Assembly (NCBI GenBank): GCA_003164135.1
Contig: PLSD01000048.1
Location: forward strand, 181,598-245,597
Direction: 5' to 3'
Source: Acetobacteraceae bacterium
Lineage (GTDB): Bacteria; Pseudomonadota; Alphaproteobacteria; Acetobacterales; Acetobacteraceae
Length of the DNA stretch: 64,000 nt
Below the pieces are notes generated by a model. That model was not told the DNA's origin. It saw nothing but the letters and a program-made list of their open reading frames with translations, and searched no databases. Below, one piece after another: positions 9,923-17,173 of this stretch. The position numbers and the translations under genes are program-made. Position 1 is the first letter of the stretch. The number at the start of each line of letters is the position of its first letter.

Positions 9923-9932
9923 GGGGGGGGGG
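9923..9932. repeat. Homopolymer tract of ten G
   Basis: Ten consecutive G on the plus strand (C on the minus strand), about 115 bp upstream of the Hint gene start and directly beside the palindrome at 9937-9976. It is a slippage-prone run; tracts of this length can cause phase variation when near a promoter, which is not shown here. Confidence 0.8.
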
Positions 9933-9936
9933 CAAA

Positions 9937-9976
9937 CAGCCGCCCGCCTGGGTTTTAAAACCCAGGCGGGCGGCTG
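9937..9976 (-). terminator. Perfect 40-bp palindrome, probable terminator of the phasin gene
   Basis: The left arm CAGCCGCCCGCCTGGGTTTT is followed without spacer by its exact reverse complement. It begins 8 bp beyond the phasin stop codon and would form a very stable GC-rich stem with a TTTTAAAA loop. On the minus strand it is followed by TTTG then a C run, a weak U tract, so it may act as a transcript-end stabiliser as much as an intrinsic terminator. Confidence 0.6.
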
Positions 9977-9984
9977 GCGAAAAC

Positions 9985-10446
9985 CTATTTCTTGAACAGG
10001 TTCTTCATTTCGCTCATGGCTTCGGAAAAGCGGTGGTTGAGCTTCTCCATCGCCTCGGAATTGGCTTTCTGAATCAGGTCGCCAAGTTCGCGCGTATTGG
10101 AGACCGCGTTCTCATACGCCTGCTTCAGCAAATCCGCATGCTTGGCCGCGCGCGCAGCCGGAGTGTCACTCACGGAAATATCCTTCAGCGTCTCGGTCAG
10201 GCCGCTCATGGTGGATTGCATAATCTCCATGTGCCGGCGGGCAACCGCCTGCGCCCCCTCCAGCGCGACACGGTTGGCATCGGACAAGGCTTCGAGATTG
10301 CGCTTATGCGCGGCCAGCACAGCCTCCATATCCGGCATCGCGGGAGCCTTGAGGTCCTTAAACAGCTTGGTAAAATCAAGGTCTTTCAGAGAAGCCGGCA
10401 ATGTGAAGGCAGTTTCTGGTTTTTTCGGGGTGGGTTTTTCGACCAT
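9985..10446 (-). CDS. Phasin family protein
   Basis: Small helical protein (153 residues) of the phasin family, which coats polyhydroxyalkanoate granules. The N-terminal FTLPASLKDLDFTKLFKDL and the central NLEALSDANRVALEGAQAVARR helix are typical, followed by a long amphipathic helix (ARAAKHADLLKQAYENAVSN) and C-terminal MSEMKNLFKK. The second ATG (10446) is preferred because AAAGAGGA lies at a proper distance from it, whereas it abuts the first ATG (10455). The gene follows the COQ9-like gene by 46 bp and ends in a perfect palindrome. No PHA synthase is in the window, so granule association rests on family only. Confidence 0.85.
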   Translation of the reverse strand: MVEKPTPKKPETAFTLPASLKDLDFTKLFKDLKAPAMPDMEAVLAAHKRNLEALSDANRVALEGAQAVARRHMEIMQSTMSGLTETLKDISVSDTPAARAAKHADLLKQAYENAVSNTRELGDLIQKANSEAMEKLNHRFSEAMSEMKNLFKK

Positions 10447-10492
10447 GGATCGCATCCTCTTTAACTGCTTGAAGGCCCGAACGCGGCCTGCG

Positions 10493-11113
10493 CTATGCTA
10501 CCCCAGATGGCGCCTCGGGGGAAGGCAAATCCGTTGCGGCCATAACCCGAGGCGCACCGGAAAACCGTGCCGCCAGCGCATCTGCCTGGGTCAGCGCCTG
10601 GTCCACCGCCGCCATGGTCGCCGCCAGGTCGGCACTCTCATCGCGCACCCACGCCCGCACGCCATAGCCCCAAACCAGGGCCAGACCGCGCTTGCGCATC
10701 TCGCCACGTAGCCCCGTGGAGGAAACACCCGCCGCTTCGAGCAGCCAACCCATCGACTCAACCGTGGCATGCGCGAGGCATACCGCCAGCCCCGGATCAG
10801 CCGGCAGAAACTTCAACAGCGCCACCACGCCGGCACGGTGCAGCTGCAAAAAATCGAACCGGCGCAATAACGTGTCAAACAGCCGGTCGCGCACCGAGCC
10901 CTCGGCCAGCGCGCCGGTCAACGCATACTCATCCGCCAGCGCGCCAAACTTGCGCAAAATGCCGCCGCAAGCACCAAACCGCGCCCGCGCCTGGGCCAAA
11001 TCCAGCCCCGCCCGCACCGCCGCCGCCGCCGGCGAAACCTTGCGCCACCCAGCCTCCGCCCCCAACCCAAACGCCGCCGTCACCAATGCCTGGTCGAATT
11101 CTGTGTCCGTCAT
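10493..11113 (-). CDS. COQ9 family protein (TetR-like fold)
   Basis: A 206-residue, mostly helical protein. The N-terminal half resembles a TetR-type three-helix bundle (FDQALVTAAFGLGAEAGWRK followed by AAVRAGLDLAQAR). The C-terminal part (AWVRDESADLAATMAAVDQAL) matches the COQ9 end motif, where a W and a DxSxD-type turn precede the last helix. COQ9 binds isoprenes and helps the ubiquinone hydroxylation step; the window also holds ubiA. A TetR regulator is the main alternative, but a second half ending like this favours COQ9. The ATG at 11113 is chosen over 11170 because the longer form adds unrelated sequence next to the repeat element; neither has a strong ribosome site. Confidence 0.7.
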   Translation of the reverse strand: MTDTEFDQALVTAAFGLGAEAGWRKVSPAAAAVRAGLDLAQARARFGACGGILRKFGALADEYALTGALAEGSVRDRLFDTLLRRFDFLQLHRAGVVALLKFLPADPGLAVCLAHATVESMGWLLEAAGVSSTGLRGEMRKRGLALVWGYGVRAWVRDESADLAATMAAVDQALTQADALAARFSGAPRVMAATDLPSPEAPSGVA

Positions 11114-11166
11114 AACCGGGAATGTAGAAGTGCCGGGGCGGGTTGCCAATGGTTGATTAAGCAAGG

Positions 11167-11348
11167 CCAAGGGGCGCTGCCCCTTGGAACCCCGCCAAAG
11201 GCTCGCCTTTGGAATCCATTACAAGGTTTCTGAAGAGGGCTCGCCGCACGGGACTTGGAGAGGCTTGAGCGAGCCCTCTTCAGAAACCTTATTAACGCGT
11301 TCGAAGGGCGCGGCCCTTCGCGGGGGTCCAGGGGGCAGCGCCCCCTGG
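11167..11348. repeat. Five-hairpin dispersed element, copy 1
   Basis: 182 bp made of five consecutive perfect inverted repeats. A: CCAAGGGGC/GCCCCTTGG (11167-11187). B: CCAAAGGC/GCCTTTGG (11195-11212). C: a 22-bp stem beginning AAGGTTTCTGAAGAGGG (11223-11244 with 11269-11290) around a 24-nt loop containing GCACGGGACTTGGAGAGGCT. D: CGAAGGGC/GCCCTTCG (11302-11320). E: CCAGGGGGC/GCCCCCTGG (11328-11348). Copy 2 lies inverted at 16963-17144. Both copies sit between genes and have no coding potential of their own. REP/BIME-like element or structured RNA are the candidates. Confidence 0.9.
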
Positions 11349-11355
11349 CCTTCCC

Positions 11356-11916
11356 TTAACCTACCTCGGTCAACCCGCCCCGGAACATTTCTGCAAGTCC
11401 CAGGTAATGCGGCACGGTTTCGTCCCATCCGGCGCGTTCGGCGTCGGTCATGGTGCGTGAGAGTCTGGCGGGGCTGCCGATCCAGAGTTCCTGGGCGCCG
11501 ATGCGCTTGCCGGGGCCGAGCAGGCCGCGGGCGCCGAGCAGCCCGGCTTCCTCGACGATGGCGCCGTCCAGCACGGTGGCGCCCATGCCGATGAAGGCGC
11601 GGTTGCGGAGTTTGCAGGCGTGGATGATGGCGCTGTGGCCGATGGTGACGTCCTCGCCGATATCGGTGAGGTATTCGCCGTGGTCGACGTGGATGACCGT
11701 GCCGTCCTGGATATTGGTGCGGGCGCCGACGATGATGGGATTGGTATCGGCGCGCAGCACGCAGTTGAACCAGATGTTGGCGCCGGGGCCGACGCGGACG
11801 TCGCCGATGAGCACGGCGGTGGGGGCGATCCAGGCGGTGGGGTGGATGGTGGGGGCAACGCCGTTGAGGGCGTACAGCAACCCGGAGGGTTTGGCGGCGA
11901 CGTGCGAGTCGGACAT
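11356..11916 (-). CDS. Gamma-class carbonic anhydrase family protein
   Basis: A 186-residue left-handed beta-helix protein built from hexapeptide repeats (IGDVRVGPGANIWFN, VGARTNIQDGTVIHV). Candidate metal ligands of the gamma class are His76 (GTVIH), His94 (IGH) and His99 (IIH), a pattern shared by carbonic anhydrases and by ferripyochelin-binding-like homologues of unproven activity. The RAD motif (VLRADTNPI) is present. The start codon overlaps the argC stop by one base (TGATG), so it is translated from the argC message. It is immediately followed by the hairpin repeat, whose last stem (E) begins 8 bp downstream of its stop. Confidence 0.92.
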   Translation of the reverse strand: MSDSHVAAKPSGLLYALNGVAPTIHPTAWIAPTAVLIGDVRVGPGANIWFNCVLRADTNPIIVGARTNIQDGTVIHVDHGEYLTDIGEDVTIGHSAIIHACKLRNRAFIGMGATVLDGAIVEEAGLLGARGLLGPGKRIGAQELWIGSPARLSRTMTDAERAGWDETVPHYLGLAEMFRGGLTEVG

Positions 11917-12821
11917 CAGATATCTCCGAGCATGAGTTTGAGGTTCTGCACGGCGGCACCGGAGGCGCCTTTGCCGAGGTTGTCGAGGCGGGCGATGAGC
12001 ACGGCGTGGTCGAAGGCGCCATTGGCGCAGACGAAGATTTCCAGCTGGTTGGTGTCGTTCAGGGCGTCGGGTTCCAGGGTGCCGCCGTAGACGCCGGGGT
12101 GGGTGATGATGTCCGGCGTGTTGTCATAGTGCTCGCGGTAGGCTTCGGAGAGTTCGTACGGCGTGGGCGTGCCGGGGAGCTGGTCGAGGAAGAGCGGGAT
12201 GCAGACCAGCATGCCCTGTGCGAAATGCCCGACCGAGGGGACGAACAGCGGCCGCCGGGTGAGGCCGGAGAGCACCATGATTTCCGGGATGTGTTTATGC
12301 GTCAGGCCGAGGCCGTAGAGTTCGAAAGCGGGGCCGGCGGTGGCTTCATGCGAGGCGATCATCGCCTTGCCGCCGCCCGAATAGCCGGAGATGGCGTTGA
12401 TGCTCAGGTGCTGGCCGTGCGGCAATATTCCCGCCTGGATAAGCGGGTGCAGCAGCGCGATGGCGCCAGTGGCGTAGCAGCCGGGGTTGGCGACACAGTT
12501 GGCGGCGGCGATTTTGCCTGGTTGGGCGGCGTCCAGTTCCGGAAAACCGTACACCCAGCCAGGGGCGATGCGGTGGGCGGTGCTGGCGTCGAGAATTCGC
12601 GCCCCCTCCGGCGCCAGCTCCACGGCCTCGCGCGCCGCGTCGTCGGGCAGGCAGAGCACCGTGACATCCGCGCTGGCCATGGCCTCGGCGCGGGCGTCCT
12701 TGTCCTTGCGGTGGGCCTCTTCCAGGGTGATAAGCTCGATACCCGGCATGTCGCGCAGGCGCTGGGCGATGCCCAGTCCCGTGGTGCCGGCTTGTCCGTC
12801 AATAAAAATTCGTGCGCTCAT
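11916..12821 (-). CDS. argC: N-acetyl-gamma-glutamyl-phosphate reductase (short type)
   Basis: Third step of arginine biosynthesis: NADPH-dependent reduction of N-acetylglutamyl phosphate to the semialdehyde. The 301 residues fit the short class 2 ArgC. The nucleotide-binding loop is GQAGTTGLGI (9-18), and the catalytic cysteine is Cys115 in ANPGCYATG. Other family blocks are AISGYSGGGKAMI and the His in GLTHKHIPEI. argH, the last enzyme of the pathway, is 1.3 kb away on the opposite strand, both within the segment bracketed by the hairpin elements. Downstream, the carbonic anhydrase-like gene is coupled through TGATG. Confidence 0.96.
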   Translation of the reverse strand: MSARIFIDGQAGTTGLGIAQRLRDMPGIELITLEEAHRKDKDARAEAMASADVTVLCLPDDAAREAVELAPEGARILDASTAHRIAPGWVYGFPELDAAQPGKIAAANCVANPGCYATGAIALLHPLIQAGILPHGQHLSINAISGYSGGGKAMIASHEATAGPAFELYGLGLTHKHIPEIMVLSGLTRRPLFVPSVGHFAQGMLVCIPLFLDQLPGTPTPYELSEAYREHYDNTPDIITHPGVYGGTLEPDALNDTNQLEIFVCANGAFDHAVLIARLDNLGKGASGAAVQNLKLMLGDI

Positions 12822-12841
12822 AAGTCTCTCTTATCATGGCG

Positions 12842-12871
12842 TTGCCGCTGTGCTAGGCGGGCGCGTACCAT
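12842..12871 (+). promoter_or_regulatory. Candidate secB promoter
   Basis: TTGCCG and TACCAT are separated by 18 bp, with 17 bp from the second hexamer to the secB ATG. Four of six bases match in each hexamer. AGGAAA nearer the start serves as ribosome site. Confidence 0.35.
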
Positions 12872-12888
12872 AACAGGAAACTTTAAGC

Positions 12889-13398
12889 ATGTCAGAAACA
12901 GCTCCCCCGGCCCAGCAGCAGCCGCCTCTCGCCCTGAACGTCCAGTACACCAAGGATCTGTCGTTCGAAGTGCCGAACGCTCCCGCGATCTACACCCAGC
13001 TGCGCTCGGCGCCGGCCGTGAATATTAATCTCGATGTGCAGGTCAAGCGCATCCAGGAAGACCAGACCGTGTTCGAGGTCGCGCTGGCGATTCGTGCCGA
13101 GGGCACCATGGCCCCGGCCACCAATGGCGCTACCGAAGAGAAGCCTACGGTCGTGTTCATCGCCGACCTGGTTTATGCCGGCGTGTTCACGCTGCACGGC
13201 ATCCCCGAGAACCAGCAGGAGCCCGTGCTGCTGGTGGAATGCCCGCGCCTGCTGTTCCCCTTCGCCCGCAACATCCTGGCCGATGTGACCCGCGACGGCG
13301 GCTTCCCGCCCGTGCTGCTGGGGCCGATCGACTTTGTCGGGCTTTGGCAGTCCCGCCGCGCCCAGACCGCCGCGGCCGCCCCGGTGGCGAACGCGTAA
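12889..13398 (+). CDS. secB: Protein-export chaperone SecB
   Basis: Tetrameric cytoplasmic chaperone that keeps preproteins unfolded and hands them to SecA. The 169 residues carry the SecB landmarks: LNVQYTKDLSFEVPNAP, VNINLDVQVKRI, YAGVFTLHGIPENQQEPVLL, ECPRLLFPFARNILADVTRDGGFPP split around the helical hairpin, and PIDFVGLW. There is an Ala-rich C-terminal tail. A likely promoter is at 12842-12871 and an intrinsic terminator follows at 13422-13450, so it appears to be monocistronic. It faces away from argC. Confidence 0.97.
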   Translation: MSETAPPAQQQPPLALNVQYTKDLSFEVPNAPAIYTQLRSAPAVNINLDVQVKRIQEDQTVFEVALAIRAEGTMAPATNGATEEKPTVVFIADLVYAGVFTLHGIPENQQEPVLLVECPRLLFPFARNILADVTRDGGFPPVLLGPIDFVGLWQSRRAQTAAAAPVANA

Positions 13399-13421
13399 AA
13401 GCTGTCCAAATACGGCTCTTG

Positions 13422-13450
13422 AACGGCGCGCCTCACGGTGCGCCGTTTTT
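13422..13450 (+). terminator. Intrinsic terminator of secB
   Basis: Stem AACGGCGC/GCGCCGTT with a 10-nt loop, followed by a T run (TTTTTGTTT), 24 bp after the secB stop. Confidence 0.85.
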
Positions 13451-13480
13451 GTTTGCGCTAAAGCTTCATATTAGCGGCCG

Positions 13481-14071
13481 CTATGCCTGGATAAAAATCT
13501 TCGGCTTCGCGGCCGGTGGCGTGCCGCCCTGGTTTTGTAAAAACTTCACCACCGCGCTGGTGTTCCAATTCGCGGCACCCTCCAGCCGCGCTACCAACTG
13601 GCCGGCGGCGTTGATGATGACGGTGAGGGGAATGCCATCGGTATTGAGTACATCCATGTTGTCGCCGTTGGGGTCGAGCAAAATGGGCAGGTTTTTGATG
13701 CCGTGACTGGCATAGAAGGGCGCCACCGCGGCGGCGCCGGCGGTGTCGATGGAGATCGGCAGGATGAGCACGCCGCTGGCTTTGAGTTTGAGGGCGAGGG
13801 CGTCGAAGGTGGGCAGTTCCTCGACACAAGGGCCGCACCAGGTGGCCCACAGGTTAACCACCAGCGTGTGCCCGGCGTAGTGGGCCAGCGTGCGTTGCTT
13901 GCCGGCCGCAGTGGTGAATACCACCGGCGGCGCGGCGGTGGGGGCTTGTATGGTCATCGCGTCGGCGGCGTCGGGCATGTCCGTATCGTCAGTCTGCGCG
14001 GCGCAAAATTTGCCCCAGCCCCCGGCGGCGGCTAGACCAGCGGCGGTGGCGATGATGGATCGCCGGGACAT
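13481..14071 (-). CDS. TlpA-family thiol:disulfide oxidoreductase
   Basis: Periplasmic thioredoxin-fold protein, 196 residues. An RR-containing, Ala/Gly-rich N-terminal signal ([18 protein letters not shown]) leads into an AhpC/TSA-Redoxin domain with the active site WATWCGPC (Cys79 and Cys82). The cis-proline region is [12 protein letters not shown] and the helix start is [11 protein letters not shown]. It probably reduces cytochrome c apoprotein or other periplasmic thiols; no ccm genes are nearby. The start at 14071 is set by the signal peptide; an upstream extension to 14305 lies on the opposite strand of argH. The start codons of this gene and argH are only 19 bp apart. Confidence 0.9.
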   Translation of the reverse strand: MSRRSIIATAAGLAAAGGWGKFCAAQTDDTDMPDAADAMTIQAPTAAPPVVFTTAAGKQRTLAHYAGHTLVVNLWATWCGPCVEELPTFDALALKLKASGVLILPISIDTAGAAAVAPFYASHGIKNLPILLDPNGDNMDVLNTDGIPLTVIINAAGQLVARLEGAANWNTSAVVKFLQNQGGTPPAAKPKIFIQA

Positions 14072-14090
14072 CAGCAATGGGCGAACGGGC

Positions 14091-15506
14091 TTGACGGACG
14101 ATCTGACAGACAAAAGCAAAACTCCTACGCAGAAACTGCAATGGGGTGGCCGGTTTGGTGCCGGACCCGCTGCCGTGATGCAAGCGATTAATGTGTCCAT
14201 CGGGTTTGATGCCCGGTTGTGGGCGCAGGATATCGCCGGCAGCCGCGCGCACGCCGCCATGCTTGGGGCGCAGAAAATCCTGACCGCTGAGGACGTTGCA
14301 GCCATTGATGCCGGGCTGGTGGAGATTGCCGCCGAGATTGAAGCGGGGACATTTAAGTTCTCCGACGCGCTGGAAGATATTCATACCAACGTGGAAGTGC
14401 GGCTGACCGAACGGATTGGCGATGCCGCGCGCCGCCTGCACACCGGGCGCAGCCGCAACGACCAGGTGGCGACGGATTTCCGCCTGTGGGTGCGCGGCGC
14501 GATTGATGACGTGACCGCGCAGGTGCAGGATTTGATGCTGGCGATGGCGACGCGCGCGGCGGAGCATGCGGGCAGCGTGATGCCGGGCTTCACGCATTTG
14601 CAAACGGCGCAGCCGGTGACGTTTGGGCACCATCTGCTGGCGTACGTGGAAATGTTGAGCCGTGACGCCGGGCGGTTGCATGACGCGCGCAGACGCCTGA
14701 ACGAGTGCCCGCTGGGCGCCGCCGCTTTGGCCGGAACCTCCTTCCCCATCGACCGTTATGCCACCGCCGAGGCGCTGGGCTTCAACCGGCCGACGGCGAA
14801 TTCGCTGGATTCCGTCTCAGACCGCGATTTCGCGCTGGAGTATCTCTCGGCACTGTCCATCCTGGCGATGCATCTCTCCCGCTTTGCCGAGGAGATCATC
14901 ATCTGGTGTTCTTCTCCCTACCGGCTGATTTCGCTGTCCGATGCGTTCACCACTGGCTCCTCGATTATGCCGCAAAAGCGCAATCCGGATGCGGCGGAGC
15001 TGACACGGGCGAAAACCGGCCGCATTTTCGGCAGCCTGCTTGGGCTGCTGACAGTGATGAAGGGGCTGCCGATGGCCTACGCCAAGGACATGCAGGAGGA
15101 CAAGGAGCCCGTGTTCGACGCGACCGACGCGATTTCCCTGTGCCTGGCCGCCACCGCCGGGATGGTGCGCGACCTGACCGCCGACACCGCACGCATGGCC
15201 GAGCTGGCGGGTTCCGGGTTTTCCACCGCGACTGACCTCGCCGACTGGCTGGTGCGGGTGCTGAAAATGCCATTCCGCGACGCGCACCATGTTACGGGGC
15301 AGATTGTGCGGCTGGCGGAAGGCAAGGACGTGGATATTTCCCAACTTACGTTGGAAGACATGCAGTCGGTCGAGCCGCGCATTACGGCGGAGATTTTCGG
15401 GGTGTTGACGGTTGAAGCCTCGGTGGCCTCGCGCGTAAGCTATGGTGGAACAGCGCCGGCGAATGTCGCCGCGCAGGCGAAAAAATGGCTGGAACAGCTT
15501 TCATGA
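14091..15506 (+). CDS. argH: Argininosuccinate lyase
   Basis: Last step of arginine synthesis: argininosuccinate to arginine and fumarate, member of the fumarase/aspartase superfamily. The protein of about 471 residues has [20 protein letters not shown], the [18 protein letters not shown] block, and the signature [15 protein letters not shown]. The start is uncertain. TTG at 14091 gives the family-like N-terminus and avoids overlap with the divergent TlpA gene, while ATG codons at 14052 and 14055 would add about 12 residues and overlap that gene's start. Neither has a clear ribosome site. Its stop overlaps the next ATG (ATGA), and the lipoprotein and lysA follow in one operon. Confidence 0.95.
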   Translation: MTDDLTDKSKTPTQKLQWGGRFGAGPAAVMQAINVSIGFDARLWAQDIAGSRAHAAMLGAQKILTAEDVAAIDAGLVEIAAEIEAGTFKFSDALEDIHTNVEVRLTERIGDAARRLHTGRSRNDQVATDFRLWVRGAIDDVTAQVQDLMLAMATRAAEHAGSVMPGFTHLQTAQPVTFGHHLLAYVEMLSRDAGRLHDARRRLNECPLGAAALAGTSFPIDRYATAEALGFNRPTANSLDSVSDRDFALEYLSALSILAMHLSRFAEEIIIWCSSPYRLISLSDAFTTGSSIMPQKRNPDAAELTRAKTGRIFGSLLGLLTVMKGLPMAYAKDMQEDKEPVFDATDAISLCLAATAGMVRDLTADTARMAELAGSGFSTATDLADWLVRVLKMPFRDAHHVTGQIVRLAEGKDVDISQLTLEDMQSVEPRITAEIFGVLTVEASVASRVSYGGTAPANVAAQAKKWLEQLS

Positions 15507-15628
15507 AACAAATGGCTTTGGCTTTGATGCTTTGTCTGGCCCTCACCGCCTGCGGACGGCGCGGCGCCCCTTCCGCACCCGGCCCGGCGGCGGATATCAC
15601 CTACCCGCACGTCTACCCGGCGCAGTAA
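15503..15628 (+). CDS. 41-residue lipoprotein, LptM-like
   Basis: Tiny lipoprotein with a 16-residue signal ending in the lipobox LTAC (Cys17), then [21 protein letters not shown] small lipoprotein between argH and lysA beginning CGRKG or CGLKGP is characteristic of proteobacteria. The gammaproteobacterial member LptM (YifL) helps mature the LPS translocon LptD. This copy has the same placement and the C-G-x-(R/K)-G start but a mature part of only 25 residues. ATG overlaps the argH stop (ATGA), and lysA starts 2 bp after its stop. The gene is clearly translated in context; the LptM role is inferred. Confidence 0.8.
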   Translation: MKQMALALMLCLALTACGRRGAPSAPGPAADITYPHVYPAQ

Positions 15629-15630
15629 CC

Positions 15631-16953
15631 ATGGCTGATGCAACGCAAGCGGCAGGTCTGCCGGAGCTTTTGGCCGCCCGCCCGGCGTTTTCCATGCATG
15701 CGCAGGATGGCTTGTGCTTTGAGGGCGTGGCGCTGAACGCCATTGCCGACGCGCACGGCACGCCGGTGTGGGTTTATGGCGCGGCGAGCATGCGTGCCCG
15801 CTACCGCGCGTTGACCGCGGCGCTGGATGCGCACGGGTTGGACGTGCATGTGCATTACGCGGTGAAGGCCAATGACCACCTCGCCGTGCTGAATATTTTC
15901 CGCGCCCTGGGTGCGGGTGCCGATGTGGTCAGCCTCGGCGAGTTCATGCGCACCCAGCGCGCCGGGATTGCCGCCGCCGATGTGGTGTACTCGGGCGTGG
16001 GCAAAGCCCCGGCGGAGCTGGCCGAGGCGATCAGCGCCGGAATTGGCCAGATCAACGTGGAGAGTGCGGAAGAGCTGGACATGATCTCCGCCATCGCCGG
16101 GCAGATGGGCCGCACCGCGCAAGTGGTGCTGCGCATGAACCCGGATGTGGACGCCGGCACGCATGAGAAAATCACCACCGGGCTGGCCGACAACAAATTC
16201 GGCATCGCGGCGCAGGATATTCCCTATTTGTACGCGCGGGCGGCGCGGCTGCCCGGCATCCGGCCGGTAGGCATCGCGCTGCACATCGGCAGCCAGATTC
16301 TCTCCACCGAACCCTACGCGCAGGCGTACGCCAAAGCCGCCGCGATGGTGTGTAAGCTGCGCGATACCGGGCTGGAAGTCACCGTGCTCGACCTCGGCGG
16401 CGGCTTGGGCATTGGCTACGGCGATGAGCCGGGCATGCCGCTTGCCGCCTTCGCCAGCACCGTGCACCGTGAGGTGGGCGATTTGGGCGTGCAACTGCTG
16501 CTGGAGCCGGGGCGCTACCTCGTCGGCCCGGCGGGCATGCTGCTGAGTTCGGTCATTCTGGAAAAGCGCGCCGGGGAAAGACGCTTCATCGTGCTGGATG
16601 CGGCGATGAACGATCTGATGCGCCCTGCCCTGTACGAAGCCTGGCACGGCATCCTCCCGCTTGGCGCCGCACAGATGCAATCCCCGCTCTCGCCGGCCGA
16701 TGTCGTCGGCCCGGTGTGCGAATCCGCCGACTGCTTCGCCAAGGACCGCCCGATGCCGCCAATGGGGCCAGGGTCGCGCGTCGCCATCCTCGACGCCGGA
16801 GCCTACGGCGCGGTGATGAGCAGCACCTACAACGCCCGCCCCCGCGCCGCCGCCGTGCTGGTCGACGACGGGCGCTTCCAACTCATCACGCCCCGCCAAA
16901 CCATCGACGAGCTATGGGCGGATGAGGTGATTCCGGGGGCTGGGGAAGAGTAA
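15631..16953 (+). CDS. lysA: Diaminopimelate decarboxylase
   Basis: PLP enzyme that makes L-lysine from meso-diaminopimelate; 440 residues, fold-type III. The PLP lysine is Lys79 in HYAVKAND. The phosphate-binding glycine loop is LDLGGGLGIGY, and the Ala-racemase/decarboxylase signature region includes LHIGSQI and EPGRYLVG. The active-site cysteine block is CESADCFAKDR. The ATG at 15631 directly follows the lipoprotein gene. The operon argH-lipoprotein-lysA ends 9 bp before hairpin-element copy 2, which may terminate or stabilise the transcript. Confidence 0.97.
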   Translation: MADATQAAGLPELLAARPAFSMHAQDGLCFEGVALNAIADAHGTPVWVYGAASMRARYRALTAALDAHGLDVHVHYAVKANDHLAVLNIFRALGAGADVVSLGEFMRTQRAGIAAADVVYSGVGKAPAELAEAISAGIGQINVESAEELDMISAIAGQMGRTAQVVLRMNPDVDAGTHEKITTGLADNKFGIAAQDIPYLYARAARLPGIRPVGIALHIGSQILSTEPYAQAYAKAAAMVCKLRDTGLEVTVLDLGGGLGIGYGDEPGMPLAAFASTVHREVGDLGVQLLLEPGRYLVGPAGMLLSSVILEKRAGERRFIVLDAAMNDLMRPALYEAWHGILPLGAAQMQSPLSPADVVGPVCESADCFAKDRPMPPMGPGSRVAILDAGAYGAVMSSTYNARPRAAAVLVDDGRFQLITPRQTIDELWADEVIPGAGEE

Positions 16954-16962
16954 CAAGCAAGG

Positions 16963-17144
16963 CCAGGGGACGCTGTCCCCTGGCCCCCTGCGAAGGGCCG
17001 CGCCCTTCGAACGCGTTAATAAGGTTTCTGAGAGGGGCTCGCTCTAGCCTCTCCAAGTCCCGTGCAGCGAGCCCCTCTCAGAAACCTTGTAAGGGATTCC
17101 AAAGGCGAGCCTTTGGCGGGGATCCAAGGGGCAGAGCCCCTTGG
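16963..17144. repeat. Five-hairpin dispersed element, copy 2 (inverted)
   Basis: Same length (182 bp) and the same five stems as copy 1, in reverse order. E: CCAGGGGAC/GTCCCCTGG (16963-16983). D: CGAAGGGC/GCCCTTCG (16991-17009). C: a 23-bp stem beginning AAGGTTTCTGAGAGGGG (17021-17043 with 17066-17088), whose loop, read on the minus strand, is GCACGGGACTTGGAGAGGCT as in copy 1. B at 17099-17116. A at 17124-17144. Compared with copy 1, stems C and E differ at positions where both arms have changed together. Confidence 0.9.
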
Positions 17145-17173
17145 TCTTGCTTGCTAAACTCCCAGTCCCGGAA

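Noticed and set aside
9985..10455. First ATG of the phasin gene (10455) as the start
   Set aside because: The ribosome site abuts it with no spacing; the ATG nine bases downstream has proper spacing.
10493..11113. TetR-family transcription regulator as the call for the COQ9-like gene
   Set aside because: The first helices look TetR-like, but the C-terminal W-x-RDES-DLAATMAAVD block is the COQ9 ending; kept as an alternative, not the main call.
13890..14090. Longer N-terminus for argH starting at 13890
   Set aside because: Would overlap the divergent TlpA gene by about 180 bp and adds sequence unlike any argininosuccinate lyase.
11167..17144. Composite transposon bounded by the two inverted repeats
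   Set aside because: No transposase inside, no target-site duplication recognised, and the enclosed genes are core functions with host-like composition.
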